From: Lysobacterales bacterium
GTDB lineage: Bacteria; Pseudomonadota; Gammaproteobacteria; Xanthomonadales; Marinicellaceae
Direction: 5' to 3'
NCBI GenBank assembly: GCA_020442635.1
Contig: JAGRJR010000002.1
Coordinates: 1 to 64,000 of the forward strand
Length of the DNA: 64,000 bases
The position numbers and the translations under genes were made by a program. Of this stretch, positions 24,247 through 33,490 are shown piece by piece (position 1 is the stretch's first letter; the number at the start of each line of letters is the position of its first letter). The notes beneath the pieces were generated by a model. It had not been told where the DNA came from. It saw only the letters and a list, made by a program, of their open reading frames with translations, and ran no database searches.

Positions 24247-25557
24247 ATGAAAAAAATGAACCGCAGAAATTTCATAAAAGGCTCGGGTTTGGTTACTATA
24301 GCAGGCATGGGCGGCTTACAACTGGGTTTTGCTAAAAACCTCACCAAAGGTTCTCAATCTGGTAGTGACTTACTGGTCTATGTATTCCTCAATGGAGGCA
24401 TGGATGGGCTTCATATGGTTCCACCTAAATCTGGAGCCAATTACACAGAATACAGGGACGTCCTTCGCCCCACTTTGCATGTTCCCAACAATGTTTCACT
24501 GACTTTGAACGGTTTTCCAGGTTTTGGTATGCATCCAGCGGCGGCAGAACTGGCTCAACTGTTCAATGACAACAAAATGTGTATTGTTCATGCCACAGGC
24601 CTGATCGAAGCTAATCGCAGCCATTTTGAGGCTACCCGCTATTTGGAATTAGGTGTTGCGGGTGCTTCAGGAGCCAGCTCAGGTTGGTTAACCCGCTATT
24701 TTGAATCATCTATATACACACCTCAGAATGCACTCATTCCTTCACTGGTGCCTAATTACAGCACCACCGATGCGGTATTGGCAGATGCCGCCACATTAGT
24801 GATGGCTGATCCAGGTAGTTTTGGCTTAAATGCTGGACATTGGAGCTGGCAAGCAGAAATGCAAAATACATTAACTGAAATTAACACCCAGGCAACCACA
24901 CCCGAACGCTTCAGTGCACAACAAACATTGAACGCTTCAGCCATTATACAAAGCATTGACTGGAATAATTATACCCCAGGCAATGGCGCAGTCTATCCAA
25001 CCAGTTTTATTGGCGACCAACTTAAAGCAGTTGCTCAACTATATAAAGCCAATGTTGATCTGGAAGTGGCCTATGTACCAACAGGAGGTTGGGACACACA
25101 CAATAACCAAGAAAATGTGTTCAATGATTTGGCCACTGATTTATCTCAAGCGTTATATGCTTTTTATCAGGATTTGGCAGCGACCCACAATGGCCAATTT
25201 ACCGTGGTGGTACAATCTGAATTCGGGCGTCGCGCCTATCAAAACTCTGACAACAGTACAGACCATGGCTATGGTAACCCCATGTTTATAATTAGCGACA
25301 ATGTCGTTCCAGGCTTTCATGGCACCTTCCCTGGTTTAGGTCAAAACCAGTTGTTTGAAGGTGATGATGTGGATGTTACTGTTGATTACCGTGATATAGT
25401 CAGTGAAGTCATCCTAAAAAGGATGGGCAATCCATTTTTGGGACACATTTTTCCCGGTTATAACGATTACACCGAACTGGGTGTTATCACGGGATACAAC
25501 ACCCAACCTAATTACGACTTCGACAGTATATTCCGTTCAGGCTTTGAAGCTGGTTAA
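24247..25557 (+). CDS. DUF1501 family protein, Tat-exported, with I-F-R-S-G-F-E tail
   Basis: A 436-residue DUF1501 protein related to the alkaline phosphatase/sulfatase-like superfamily. It has a twin-arginine signal NRRNFIKGSGL, then FLNGGMDGLHMV near residue 50, TGGWDTHNNQ near 278 and VVVQSEFGRRAYQNS near 318 with DHGYGNPMFII following. The C-terminus is DSIFRSGFEAG, the tail shared with the cupredoxin and the nuclease in this window. TAGGAG precedes the ATG. It forms a two-gene operon with DUF1800. Possible carbohydrate- or phosphate-related activity is family speculation. Confidence 0.9.
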   Translation: MKKMNRRNFIKGSGLVTIAGMGGLQLGFAKNLTKGSQSGSDLLVYVFLNGGMDGLHMVPPKSGANYTEYRDVLRPTLHVPNNVSLTLNGFPGFGMHPAAAELAQLFNDNKMCIVHATGLIEANRSHFEATRYLELGVAGASGASSGWLTRYFESSIYTPQNALIPSLVPNYSTTDAVLADAATLVMADPGSFGLNAGHWSWQAEMQNTLTEINTQATTPERFSAQQTLNASAIIQSIDWNNYTPGNGAVYPTSFIGDQLKAVAQLYKANVDLEVAYVPTGGWDTHNNQENVFNDLATDLSQALYAFYQDLAATHNGQFTVVVQSEFGRRAYQNSDNSTDHGYGNPMFIISDNVVPGFHGTFPGLGQNQLFEGDDVDVTVDYRDIVSEVILKRMGNPFLGHIFPGYNDYTELGVITGYNTQPNYDFDSIFRSGFEAG

Positions 25558-25567
25558 TGTAAGGACC

Positions 25568-25595
25568 GCCGGCGGTTCGCCGGCATCCTTTCTTT
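25568..25595 (+). terminator. Terminator of the DUF1800-DUF1501 operon
   Basis: A very GC-rich stem GCCGGCG/CGCCGGC with loop GTT (25568-25584) is followed by ATCCTTTCTTT. It begins 11 nt after the stop. The T tract is interrupted. Confidence 0.7.
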
Positions 25596-25625
25596 AATAA
25601 GCGGTTATTGTGACTTGAAGTTTTA

Positions 25626-25692
25626 GGGTAGTTGACTTTAATCAACGCATAACCATTATCAAGCACATCAGGTCAGCTAAAGCTGACTACCC
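25626..25692. repeat. Paired inverted REP-like palindromes
   Basis: A first unit GGGTAGTTGACTTTAATCAAC (25626-25646) and a second, inverted unit GTCAGCTAAAGCTGACTACCC (25672-25692) are versions of one palindrome. Differences between them are transitions that keep pairing (TGA/TCA against CAG/CTG). Two REP elements in opposite orientation form a BIME-type unit between the DUF1501 gene and pepD. Confidence 0.6.
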
Positions 25693-25759
25693 AATCAATT
25701 TTTCAACATTAGCGTGTGATAATGATTACTTCAGTATGCTCTGGCATGTTAAAGAAACA

Positions 25760-27202
25760 CTACGCCTTCAATGGAATATTTTCTAAAACTTCCAGCAAAA
25801 ATTTCCAAAACTTCTGCGTTGATGAAATGCTGGCACGTTCATCAGGCGAATGGGCTCTTTGAATGGTCGGACCAAACGAAATCATGTCCATATCAGGATA
25901 ATTGGTACCTAAAATACCGCATTCTAAACCCGCGTGATAAGCAATAATTTTGGGTTGTCCATTGAACATTTGCTGGTAAATATTTTGTAGCACTTTAAGA
26001 ATTTTAGAGTCAGGATTGGGTTTCCAGCCGGGGTAAGATCCATCGAGCGTTACCTTAAAACCACCCATCTCAAGCCCAGATTTCACTTGATTAGCCATGT
26101 CCATTTTACCTGCTTCAGTGGCACTACGAGTTAAGCTCAACACTTTAATCTGCCCGTCCTTAACCAAAATCCGAGCCAGATTATTCGAAGTTTCAACCAA
26201 ATTCTCAATATCAGGGCTCATTCTAAACACACCATTGTGAATGGTGTAAACAGTTCTAATCAGAGTGGTTTGTTCTTCTTCAACCATCACCGTTGTTGGC
26301 ATGTTGGTTTCTGTTAACAGGACCTCCAGCTTAGGCTCAATTTTTTGGTATTCCTCAATGATTTCATCTCTAACCTGAGTGAATGTGGCGCTGATATCGG
26401 TATTGGTCACAATGATTGCGGTACTTTCTCGCGGGATGGCATTGCGTAAACTGCCACCATCAATTTCTGAAATTTGCACCTGATCTTGCAAAGCAAACAA
26501 CAGGCGATTCATCATTTTATTGGCGTTACCAAAACCTTTATGAATATCAATACCGCTGTGCCCGCCGCGTAAGCCTTTCACGTTGATTTTGTAGGCTTTA
26601 TCACCAGTTGGATTGCTTGTGCTATAGCCTTTTTCAGCCGTGATATCGATTCCACCAGCACATCCCATGGCAATTTCATCATCGTCTTCTGTATCCAGAT
26701 TCAATAAAATCTCTCCGTCCAGATAACCAGCCTGCAAGCCCAAAGCACCTGTCATGCCAGTTTCTTCATCAATGGTAAACAACGCTTCTATGGCAGGATG
26801 TGGAATGTTATCAGCTGCCAACACACTCATGATGGCTGATACGCCCAAACCATTATCTGCCCCCAAGGTGGTGCCATCGGCAGTGACCCAATCACCTTCA
26901 ACCAGCATGTTGATGCCCTGGGTATCAAAGTCAAATTCGGTGTCATTGTTCTTTTGGCACACCATATCAAGGTGAGATTGCATTACGATGGTTTTGCGAT
27001 TTTCCATACCAGATGTGGCTGGTTTTTTGATGATGACATTGCCAACCGGATCGACTGTGGTTTCAAGATTGAATTTTTCGCCAAATTCAACCATAAATGT
27101 CCGCACTTTGTCCTCTTTCTTAGATGGACGAGGGATGGCATTCAAATCGGCAAAATGGTTCCACAGCGCCTGTGGTTCAAGTTTTCTGATAGCTTCTGAC
27201 AT
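25760..27202 (-). CDS. pepD: Aminoacyl-histidine dipeptidase (PepD), M20C family
   Basis: A 480-residue cytoplasmic zinc dipeptidase that hydrolyses Xaa-His and related dipeptides. Metal ligands lie in VMQSHLDMVCQ (His-x-Asp) near residue 76, TLGADNGLG near 117, IDEETGMTG near 146 and LLNLDTEDDDE near 170. RGGHSGIDIH near 213 belongs to the dimerisation region. Length matches E. coli PepD. It is followed on the opposite side by converging repeats and precedes no partner on its strand. Confidence 0.93.
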   Translation of the reverse strand: MSEAIRKLEPQALWNHFADLNAIPRPSKKEDKVRTFMVEFGEKFNLETTVDPVGNVIIKKPATSGMENRKTIVMQSHLDMVCQKNNDTEFDFDTQGINMLVEGDWVTADGTTLGADNGLGVSAIMSVLAADNIPHPAIEALFTIDEETGMTGALGLQAGYLDGEILLNLDTEDDDEIAMGCAGGIDITAEKGYSTSNPTGDKAYKINVKGLRGGHSGIDIHKGFGNANKMMNRLLFALQDQVQISEIDGGSLRNAIPRESTAIIVTNTDISATFTQVRDEIIEEYQKIEPKLEVLLTETNMPTTVMVEEEQTTLIRTVYTIHNGVFRMSPDIENLVETSNNLARILVKDGQIKVLSLTRSATEAGKMDMANQVKSGLEMGGFKVTLDGSYPGWKPNPDSKILKVLQNIYQQMFNGQPKIIAYHAGLECGILGTNYPDMDMISFGPTIQRAHSPDERASISSTQKFWKFLLEVLENIPLKA

Positions 27203-27222
27203 TGTTGTTTTATATTATTTTG

Positions 27223-28092
27223 TTATTTTATTTTCCAGGCATCCAGCCATTGTTCTGATACCGGCACCATATCAAAATCCCGCACCAGCCTTTCATGAAA
27301 ATCTGGTAAATGAGCCGCACCATAAAATATAGCGAATGATTGATTTTCCGTGTTTTTCATTTGTTCACGCAGTACTTTCAATGCTTTTTGATTTCTGGCA
27401 GCAACCAAAGTCGAACCTTCTGGTCCTTCCAAAACCTTAAACATCCCGTCAGTACTTGCCAATTCTTTGGCCATAATTTCTTTCAATGCATTTTCCCTGT
27501 CAGATGATATCAAAGCCATCATCATGTCAAAATCACTTGCTGATGATTGTCCGGTTAATTGTTGTGAAACACTGGCCCGCCATAATTTGAAAAACATGCT
27601 GAAAAAGGACTCTCCCTTGTTTTTCATGCTTTGGCTGAATTCTTGAGGGGTGAAATCGGCATGAACAAAGTGATTGGGGGTGTAGTCCACTTCCTCCATC
27701 TGGAAACTTAATCCCAGTACATTTTTCATGCCAATTTGTATGGCGGAAATCCAGCTTTTTTCTTCGTTATCCATACCTCCTTTGGGAATTTTCGTCCCCT
27801 CTGGTGCCACCAGTTCATACAACACCACATCATAGTCCTTAAACATTTTATTTAATGCTTGATAATACTGTTTGTCTCCGACATGTACCGCACCCACCAA
27901 ATCAACATAACGATCATCACCGCCTGTTCTGAATTGATACCGCACTACAGAAACTTGTAAAGCTTTGTGACCGGGTTGATCAAGCCATTGAATAAATTCA
28001 GGCTCTTCAGTTGATATTTGTGCAGCCGAAGTTGAAAAACTCATCACTGCACTTAACAACAGTAACATCAGAAGTTTAATTTTTTGCATCAT
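27223..28092 (-). CDS. TraB/TIKI-like (GumN-related) exported protein
   Basis: A 289-residue protein with a signal peptide (1-23, a Met-Leu run ending STSAA). The pattern VGAVHVGDKQYYQAL near residue 65 and FAIFYGAAHLPDFHERL near 255 are the paired GxxH motifs of the TIKI/TraB/GumN superfamily, metal-dependent hydrolases or proteases. Periplasmic or outer-membrane lipid-free form. It lies 20 nt upstream of pepD on the same strand and may be co-transcribed. Substrate unknown. Confidence 0.75.
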   Translation of the reverse strand: MMQKIKLLMLLLLSAVMSFSTSAAQISTEEPEFIQWLDQPGHKALQVSVVRYQFRTGGDDRYVDLVGAVHVGDKQYYQALNKMFKDYDVVLYELVAPEGTKIPKGGMDNEEKSWISAIQIGMKNVLGLSFQMEEVDYTPNHFVHADFTPQEFSQSMKNKGESFFSMFFKLWRASVSQQLTGQSSASDFDMMMALISSDRENALKEIMAKELASTDGMFKVLEGPEGSTLVAARNQKALKVLREQMKNTENQSFAIFYGAAHLPDFHERLVRDFDMVPVSEQWLDAWKIK

Positions 28093-28158
28093 AAATAGTG
28101 GGTTTTTAGTTATAGACCAAGATATAAGGGCGAAGGTTCAAGCATCAAGCATCTGCCA

Positions 28159-28362
28159 TTAAGCATCAATGTCGGGGATCAACATATCTTCATACAAAAT
28201 AATCATATCCCTGATACGTAATTTACGCTTTTTCAGGCGTTTTATTTTTAATTCATCGATTTCACCAGAACGAATTAATACCTCAATGATTTCATCAAGC
28301 TCCCGATGTTCATTTTTCAGTTCAGTCAGTCGCTGAACAATTTCGCGTTGGCTATATGACAT
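28159..28362 (-). CDS. YdcH-type DUF465 protein
   Basis: A 67-residue charged helical protein ([20 protein letters not shown] ... [12 protein letters not shown]), the short coiled-coil DUF465/YdcH family. Function is unknown in the family. It starts at 28362, facing ttcA. Confidence 0.75.
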   Translation of the reverse strand: MSYSQREIVQRLTELKNEHRELDEIIEVLIRSGEIDELKIKRLKKRKLRIRDMIILYEDMLIPDIDA

Positions 28363-28439
28363 TATTCTATGGATTCAATGCTAAAATACAGCAAAATTTT
28401 ACCGCATCACTGCACGAATTTCTTTTAAATTCCACATAT

Positions 28440-29249
28440 ATGCTCAAAGACAACATCAATAAACAACAATTAGAAACCAAACTCCGACGGCAAATGGCCA
28501 AAGCCTCAGGCGATTTTGGCTTGCTTCAAGCCGGTGATCGCATCATGGTGTGTTTATCCGGCGGCAAAGATTCCTACGCCATGCTGTCTTTGTTACAACT
28601 GATTCAACAAAAAGCACCTTTTACTTTTGACTTAGTAGCAGTAAATCTTGACCAAAAACAACCAGGCTTTCCTGGACATGTTTTGCCCAATTACCTTGAA
28701 ACACTCGGTATTGAACATAGCATCATCGAAGAAGATACCTATTCGATTGTTAAAGACATCATTCCCGAAGGCAAAACCACCTGTGGTCTGTGCTCAAGAC
28801 TGCGTCGAGGGATCTTGTATCGAGTCGCTGATGAATTGAAGTGCAATAAAATCGCTTTGGGTCATCATCAGGATGACATGGTTGAAACTTTGTTTTTGAA
28901 TATGTTCTTCGGTGCCAAGATGAAAGCCATGCCACCCAAACTATTAAGCGATGATGGTGAACATCTGGTTATTCGCCCCATGGCCTATATCCGGGAAAAA
29001 GACCTGATTGAGTACGCTAAGTTCCAGAACTATCCAATCATCCCCTGTAACCTCTGCGGTTCACAGGAAAACCTACAACGTCAGGCCATCAAACACATGC
29101 TACACCAATGGGACCTAATCAGCCCAGGTCGCGTGGAAAATATTGCCAAAGCCATGGCTAATGTGGTGCCTTCGCATTTATGTGATGCCCAGTTGTTTGA
29201 TTTTAAGGGCTTAAATCAAATCAATTTCCCCAAAGTTTTTAAGTGTTAA
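28440..29249 (+). CDS. ttcA: tRNA 2-thiocytidine synthetase TtcA
   Basis: A PP-loop enzyme installing 2-thiocytidine at tRNA position 32. The ATP motif [12 protein letters not shown] and the iron-sulfur Cys pairs CGLC and CNLC are all present, with [14 protein letters not shown] between. ATG 28440 (269 residues) matches the family N-terminus better than ATG 28356, which adds 28 unlike residues and overlaps the YdcH-type gene start. No ribosome site settles it. It converges with the GntP-type permease gene 9 nt away. Confidence 0.93.
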   Translation: MLKDNINKQQLETKLRRQMAKASGDFGLLQAGDRIMVCLSGGKDSYAMLSLLQLIQQKAPFTFDLVAVNLDQKQPGFPGHVLPNYLETLGIEHSIIEEDTYSIVKDIIPEGKTTCGLCSRLRRGILYRVADELKCNKIALGHHQDDMVETLFLNMFFGAKMKAMPPKLLSDDGEHLVIRPMAYIREKDLIEYAKFQNYPIIPCNLCGSQENLQRQAIKHMLHQWDLISPGRVENIAKAMANVVPSHLCDAQLFDFKGLNQINFPKVFKC

Positions 29250-29257
29250 TTTTAATA

Positions 29258-30640
29258 TCAAACAAAGAATAGACTCAATATACCTACTGTCACAACCGTA
29301 ATTGATACCGGGATGACCAACGACACCATAAATATGTCTTTATAGGACTGTTTGTGTGACAGACCACAAATAGTCAATAGGGTAATCACCGCCCCATTAT
29401 GTGGTAAGGAATCGAAACCACCTGAGGCCATAGATGCTAAACGATGCATCCACTCAGGGTTGATGCTGAACTGTTCTGCCAATTGTGCATAGGTTGAACC
29501 CAAAGCCTCCAAAGCAATGGTTAGACCTCCAGATGCTGAACCGGTAATTCCGGCCAACACATTCACCGCCAATACTTCAGAAATCAATGGATTACCTGGT
29601 GAGACATTGATGACTGCATCTTTTACCAACAAAAAAGCGCCTAATGAAGCGATCGTTCCACCATAGCCGACTTCCGAAGCAGTATTAAAAGTCGGGAGCA
29701 TGGAACCCATGGCACCTTTAGTCATGGTACCGTTCACATCGGTAAATTTGGACCAGCTAAACATAATCACAGTTCCCACTGCTAGAATCAGTGCCATAAT
29801 CATGGACCAAATAGATTTGACCTTGTTGACGTCCATTTGACCAAATTTATCACTGGCCAAATAACCCGTATCCCAACTTGGAATCCACATTTTCTGGAAC
29901 AGGAAGTTAGCCAATACTACCACCACAATTGGTAGCAAGGCTACCCACAAACTGGGCAGATGATGATCCGCCATAATCACTGGTTCATTGGTGTGATTCT
30001 CGCCATAACCTTCTGCTTGATATTTTTTGATGCGCAAATTAATCCACCATAGTCCACCAAACATCATGGTAAAACCTGCACACAACCCAACCACCGGAGC
30101 AGCATACATATCGGTACCAAAATAACTGGCTGGAATGATGTTGTGAATTTGAGACGTTCCTGGCAAACAGGTCATAGTGAAAGTAAACGCACCCAATGCA
30201 ATGGTCGCAGGGATGAAACGTTTGGGTAAGTTACCTTCCTTGAATAATGCAGCGGCCAGTGGATAAACCGCAAATGCCACCACAAACACAGAAACCCCAC
30301 CATAGGTTAATAATCCGCAAGCCGTTACAATGGCTAAACTGGCATGCTTAATACCCAGCTTATTGATTATTGACTTAGCAATGACCATGGCCGAACCTGA
30401 GTCTTCCATCAGTTTGCCAAAAATAGCACCCAGTAAAAATATGGGGAAATATTTAATTGCAAATGAACCCATTTTTGTCATGAATATTTGCGTGTAAATG
30501 CCCAGCATCTGTGAGCCTTCACCAGCAAAGACCACAGCCAACATCGCCAGCACCGGTGCCAGAATTATCACACTGATGCCTCGGTATGCCAAATACATCA
30601 ACAAACCTAATGACAATAAAATTCCAATCACTCCTTCCAT
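29258..30640 (-). CDS. GntP-family permease, probable 3-hydroxybutyrate uptake
   Basis: A 460-residue inner-membrane transporter with about 12 transmembrane segments. GntP-family marks are FLLGAIFGKLMEDSGSA near residue 70, LPGTSQIHNIIPA near 157, and ASGGFDSLPHNGAVITLL near 415. The family carries gluconate, and some members serve 3-hydroxybutyrate or other hydroxy acids. It is the last gene after the hydroxybutyrate dehydrogenase, with AGAGG ahead of the ATG. Hydroxybutyrate as substrate is inferred from the operon. Confidence 0.85.
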   Translation of the reverse strand: MEGVIGILLSLGLLMYLAYRGISVIILAPVLAMLAVVFAGEGSQMLGIYTQIFMTKMGSFAIKYFPIFLLGAIFGKLMEDSGSAMVIAKSIINKLGIKHASLAIVTACGLLTYGGVSVFVVAFAVYPLAAALFKEGNLPKRFIPATIALGAFTFTMTCLPGTSQIHNIIPASYFGTDMYAAPVVGLCAGFTMMFGGLWWINLRIKKYQAEGYGENHTNEPVIMADHHLPSLWVALLPIVVVVLANFLFQKMWIPSWDTGYLASDKFGQMDVNKVKSIWSMIMALILAVGTVIMFSWSKFTDVNGTMTKGAMGSMLPTFNTASEVGYGGTIASLGAFLLVKDAVINVSPGNPLISEVLAVNVLAGITGSASGGLTIALEALGSTYAQLAEQFSINPEWMHRLASMASGGFDSLPHNGAVITLLTICGLSHKQSYKDIFMVSLVIPVSITVVTVGILSLFFV

Positions 30641-30695
30641 AAATCGCCTCTGATTACCTGTTTATAATTTTTGATATTGACATATTCATGCAATA

Positions 30696-31445
30696 TCAGT
30701 GTGCCGTCCAACCACCATCTAATACAAAGGCTTGCGCCGTGATATTTTTGGCATAAGGCCCAATCAAAAATTCAACCGTACCTGCCAATTCCAAAATCTC
30801 TATAAACTGTTTTTTTGGCATGTTTTTCAACATGATTTTGTCAATGACTTCAGCTTCTGATATTTGATGGACTTCGGCTTGTTGTTTAATTTGGTTGCGT
30901 ACCATGTCAGTATCAACATAACCTGGGCAAACAGTATTGATGGTGATGTCCGAAGCTGCCACTTCTAAGGCAACAGTTTTAGCCAAACCAATTAACCCGT
31001 GTTTGGCTGAAACATACGCACTCTTATAAGCCGATGCAACCAAAGAATGCACCGAGCCAATATTGATGATTCTGCCAAAGTTATTTTGTTTCATTGAACG
31101 CAAAACTGCTCTGGTTGTCATGGCTGGACCAACCAGCATGACATCAATCAATTGCTGCCATTTTTCTGCAGGAAAATCTTCAATTTTGCTGACATATTGA
31201 ATACCTGCATTGTTAATCAAAATATCAATTGACTGCTCAGACAAAGCTTGCAAATGTGCTTCATTGGTTACATCAAACACTTGCGCTTCGACTTGAAAAC
31301 CCTGCTTACTCATCTTCTCTTGTGTTTGCTTAACCCTTGATTCTGAAAAGTCGCTGATAATCACTTTATGGTCTTTTGCCAGATGTTTAGCTATCCCTTC
31401 ACCAATACCACTACTGGCACCGGTAATAAATACTTTCTTTTTCAT
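30696..31445 (-). CDS. bdhA: D-3-hydroxybutyrate dehydrogenase
   Basis: A 249-residue short-chain dehydrogenase oxidising 3-hydroxybutyrate to acetoacetate with NAD. The cofactor loop TGASSGIGEGIA is at residue 9, NNAG near 79, catalytic Ser in IGSVHSLVAS near 134, Tyr-x3-Lys in SAYVSAKHG near 148, and CPGYVDTDMV near 180. The C-terminal FVLDGGWTAH is typical of hydroxybutyrate dehydrogenases. It overlaps the oligomer hydrolase stop by 4 nt (ATGA). Stereospecificity is not visible. Confidence 0.9.
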   Translation of the reverse strand: MKKKVFITGASSGIGEGIAKHLAKDHKVIISDFSESRVKQTQEKMSKQGFQVEAQVFDVTNEAHLQALSEQSIDILINNAGIQYVSKIEDFPAEKWQQLIDVMLVGPAMTTRAVLRSMKQNNFGRIINIGSVHSLVASAYKSAYVSAKHGLIGLAKTVALEVAASDITINTVCPGYVDTDMVRNQIKQQAEVHQISEAEVIDKIMLKNMPKKQFIEILELAGTVEFLIGPYAKNITAQAFVLDGGWTAH

Positions 31446-33379
31446 TGCAGCACCAATTTATTTTTTACCACATTAATTGGATGATCCGGTGTTTTTGAAA
31501 TGGCTGGAATGTGTACCTCTGACAAATTGACCACTTCACCATCATTTCCTCTCGGACTGGTCTTAACCACCTGACTAGGCGCAAGCGCTGAGCCTGTACG
31601 CAAGTGAGCCAACATCATATCCATCGCTTGCTCAAAATAAGGATGCATGGGCACAAATTTTTCCTGAAATCCAGGATAGGCCAGAAATGCATCAAAATGT
31701 TGAACATGTTCAACTTCATAATAACGCATTAATTCATTTGGGCTTTCGCTGCTCTGGTTGCGATGGTAATAGGCACGACTGGAATGATTGATGGCGACGG
31801 TGCCATCTGCTTGACCATGCAATATAAGTGTGGGTAAGCTGTTAAGCTTTGGTTTGGCTATAATATTTTTTATTGCCAAAAGCATGTCATCAGATTGGCT
31901 GAGTTCAAAAAAACACAATTGAGACTCCAGACCATAAGCTGGTGCCAAAATCATACGTGATTGCACAACATTATCTTTATTGCTATAAGCCAATTCAACA
32001 CCATTTCCCGGAGCTATACCATTGGATAGAGCAAACATGCCTTGTTGTTCTCTGGTAGTTAACTCTCTTGGTTGCCCTGTGGGAGAGAAGGCACTCATGG
32101 CCGAATGGCAAAGATTGTCCTTAGCCGTTTTTTGTAGATAGCTGTTGCTGTAAGTGTGATTAATCGCCGCCCACATACCCGCCAATGTGTTGATTTGGGC
32201 TAATTCAAGCGCAGCTGGTTCTATCATTTGCTGTTGGATTTTAGACAGCGCATCTGCGGCCTGTTCTTCAACAGTATTTCCATTCAACAACCCTACTTCA
32301 ACCAAAGCCTGACAGCGTTGTACCAACAAAGGCTGAATCAGACCAGTATTTAACTTGAATGGGGCTGTAGATAAGGAAGCATCTAAAGCAGCACATGGTT
32401 CATAGAGGCTTAACCAAGTTGACAGCTCAAGCAATGCTTTGGTCTGTACATCAAATACTTTTCCATCCTGTTTTAGCTGATATGCATGTTGGAGATTGAG
32501 TTGAGGTTCAGCGGCAACCACCCCATCAATCACACCGTGCGTGTCCAGCTCAGCGGCTCGAAGTACCGCACCGCCACCATTGGAGAGACTAGCGGCAATC
32601 ACAAGCACATCCTTCCTTTCAATTTTTTTTTCAGCTTCCAAAATAGCCAATCCGTAGTTGGCAGCATCCAAAACAAATTCACCCCAATAGCGTTCTGGGT
32701 TGTCTTGGGAGTATGGGTGCTTTTGCACCACATGAAGTGGGCTAGGTGAGCTCAAGCCATTACTTGAAAGTAATTCATTGGCAGCTGTTTTCTCTGTAAG
32801 TACGCCATCTATTTGATAGCCATGGTAGTCGCTTAAGGCAATTTCTGTCCCAGTTCCTTTATCGGTGTAAACCACGGCACAACCATTTTGTAATGCCCAG
32901 ACACCACTGGTTCCAACAGCACCTAGAACATTGCGAGATCCACTTGACGGTGCCACCACCAAACAAGGTTGTTGCAATTGCATACCATCAGGTATTTGCA
33001 CTACAACTGTATGCATTGCACCGGACTTAATGGCTTTTTGTTCCCAATATTCATAACCTGCAATCGGTTGCTGTCCGTGGGTGATGCCATGCAAATGACC
33101 ATATCCACCACTTTCAGTTAGGTCATTCAAAGCCTTAAATTGATGATAGTAACTGGCTTGACGCAGTTCTTTGGCCGTCGGATTTTCAGACAACACAGGT
33201 GGAGATCCTTGCAACCCGGACAAGCCCAGGCCTGCAGTCAATAAATCATCATTCACTGCATCGTAATACACTTTTTTTTGATATTCCGGTTGTGGATCAT
33301 TTGGCACTGTTTTGTTTTTTTCAGTACCACAAGACATTAAGAAACCACTCAAACCTATCAATAAAATACCTTTGTTCAT
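31442..33379 (-). CDS. 3-hydroxybutyrate oligomer hydrolase, lipoprotein
   Basis: A 645-residue serine hydrolase of the D-3-hydroxybutyrate oligomer hydrolase family (PF10605). The N-terminus MNKGILLIGLSGFLMSC is a lipoprotein signal with acceptor Cys17, so the enzyme is anchored in the envelope. The nucleophile loop IAASLSNGGGAVLRAAE has Ser near residue 266. Asp and His partners are likely in LILHGQADGTVAINHSS and VEHVQHFDAF. ATG 33379 is chosen because GAGG precedes it; an open frame 111 nt longer lacks the signal. Releases monomers from short polyester chains. Next to a TonB-dependent receptor gene upstream. Confidence 0.9.
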   Translation of the reverse strand: MNKGILLIGLSGFLMSCGTEKNKTVPNDPQPEYQKKVYYDAVNDDLLTAGLGLSGLQGSPPVLSENPTAKELRQASYYHQFKALNDLTESGGYGHLHGITHGQQPIAGYEYWEQKAIKSGAMHTVVVQIPDGMQLQQPCLVVAPSSGSRNVLGAVGTSGVWALQNGCAVVYTDKGTGTEIALSDYHGYQIDGVLTEKTAANELLSSNGLSSPSPLHVVQKHPYSQDNPERYWGEFVLDAANYGLAILEAEKKIERKDVLVIAASLSNGGGAVLRAAELDTHGVIDGVVAAEPQLNLQHAYQLKQDGKVFDVQTKALLELSTWLSLYEPCAALDASLSTAPFKLNTGLIQPLLVQRCQALVEVGLLNGNTVEEQAADALSKIQQQMIEPAALELAQINTLAGMWAAINHTYSNSYLQKTAKDNLCHSAMSAFSPTGQPRELTTREQQGMFALSNGIAPGNGVELAYSNKDNVVQSRMILAPAYGLESQLCFFELSQSDDMLLAIKNIIAKPKLNSLPTLILHGQADGTVAINHSSRAYYHRNQSSESPNELMRYYEVEHVQHFDAFLAYPGFQEKFVPMHPYFEQAMDMMLAHLRTGSALAPSQVVKTSPRGNDGEVVNLSEVHIPAISKTPDHPINVVKNKLVLQ

Positions 33380-33490
33380 GTTGGATGACCTCAATGGATG
33401 CTTGACATAAAACCACCGTTTTGTAGTTTTACAATATACAGATTGATTAGCACCACGGAGTCGTTGAAACCGTGGTGTTAAAACCCTCAA

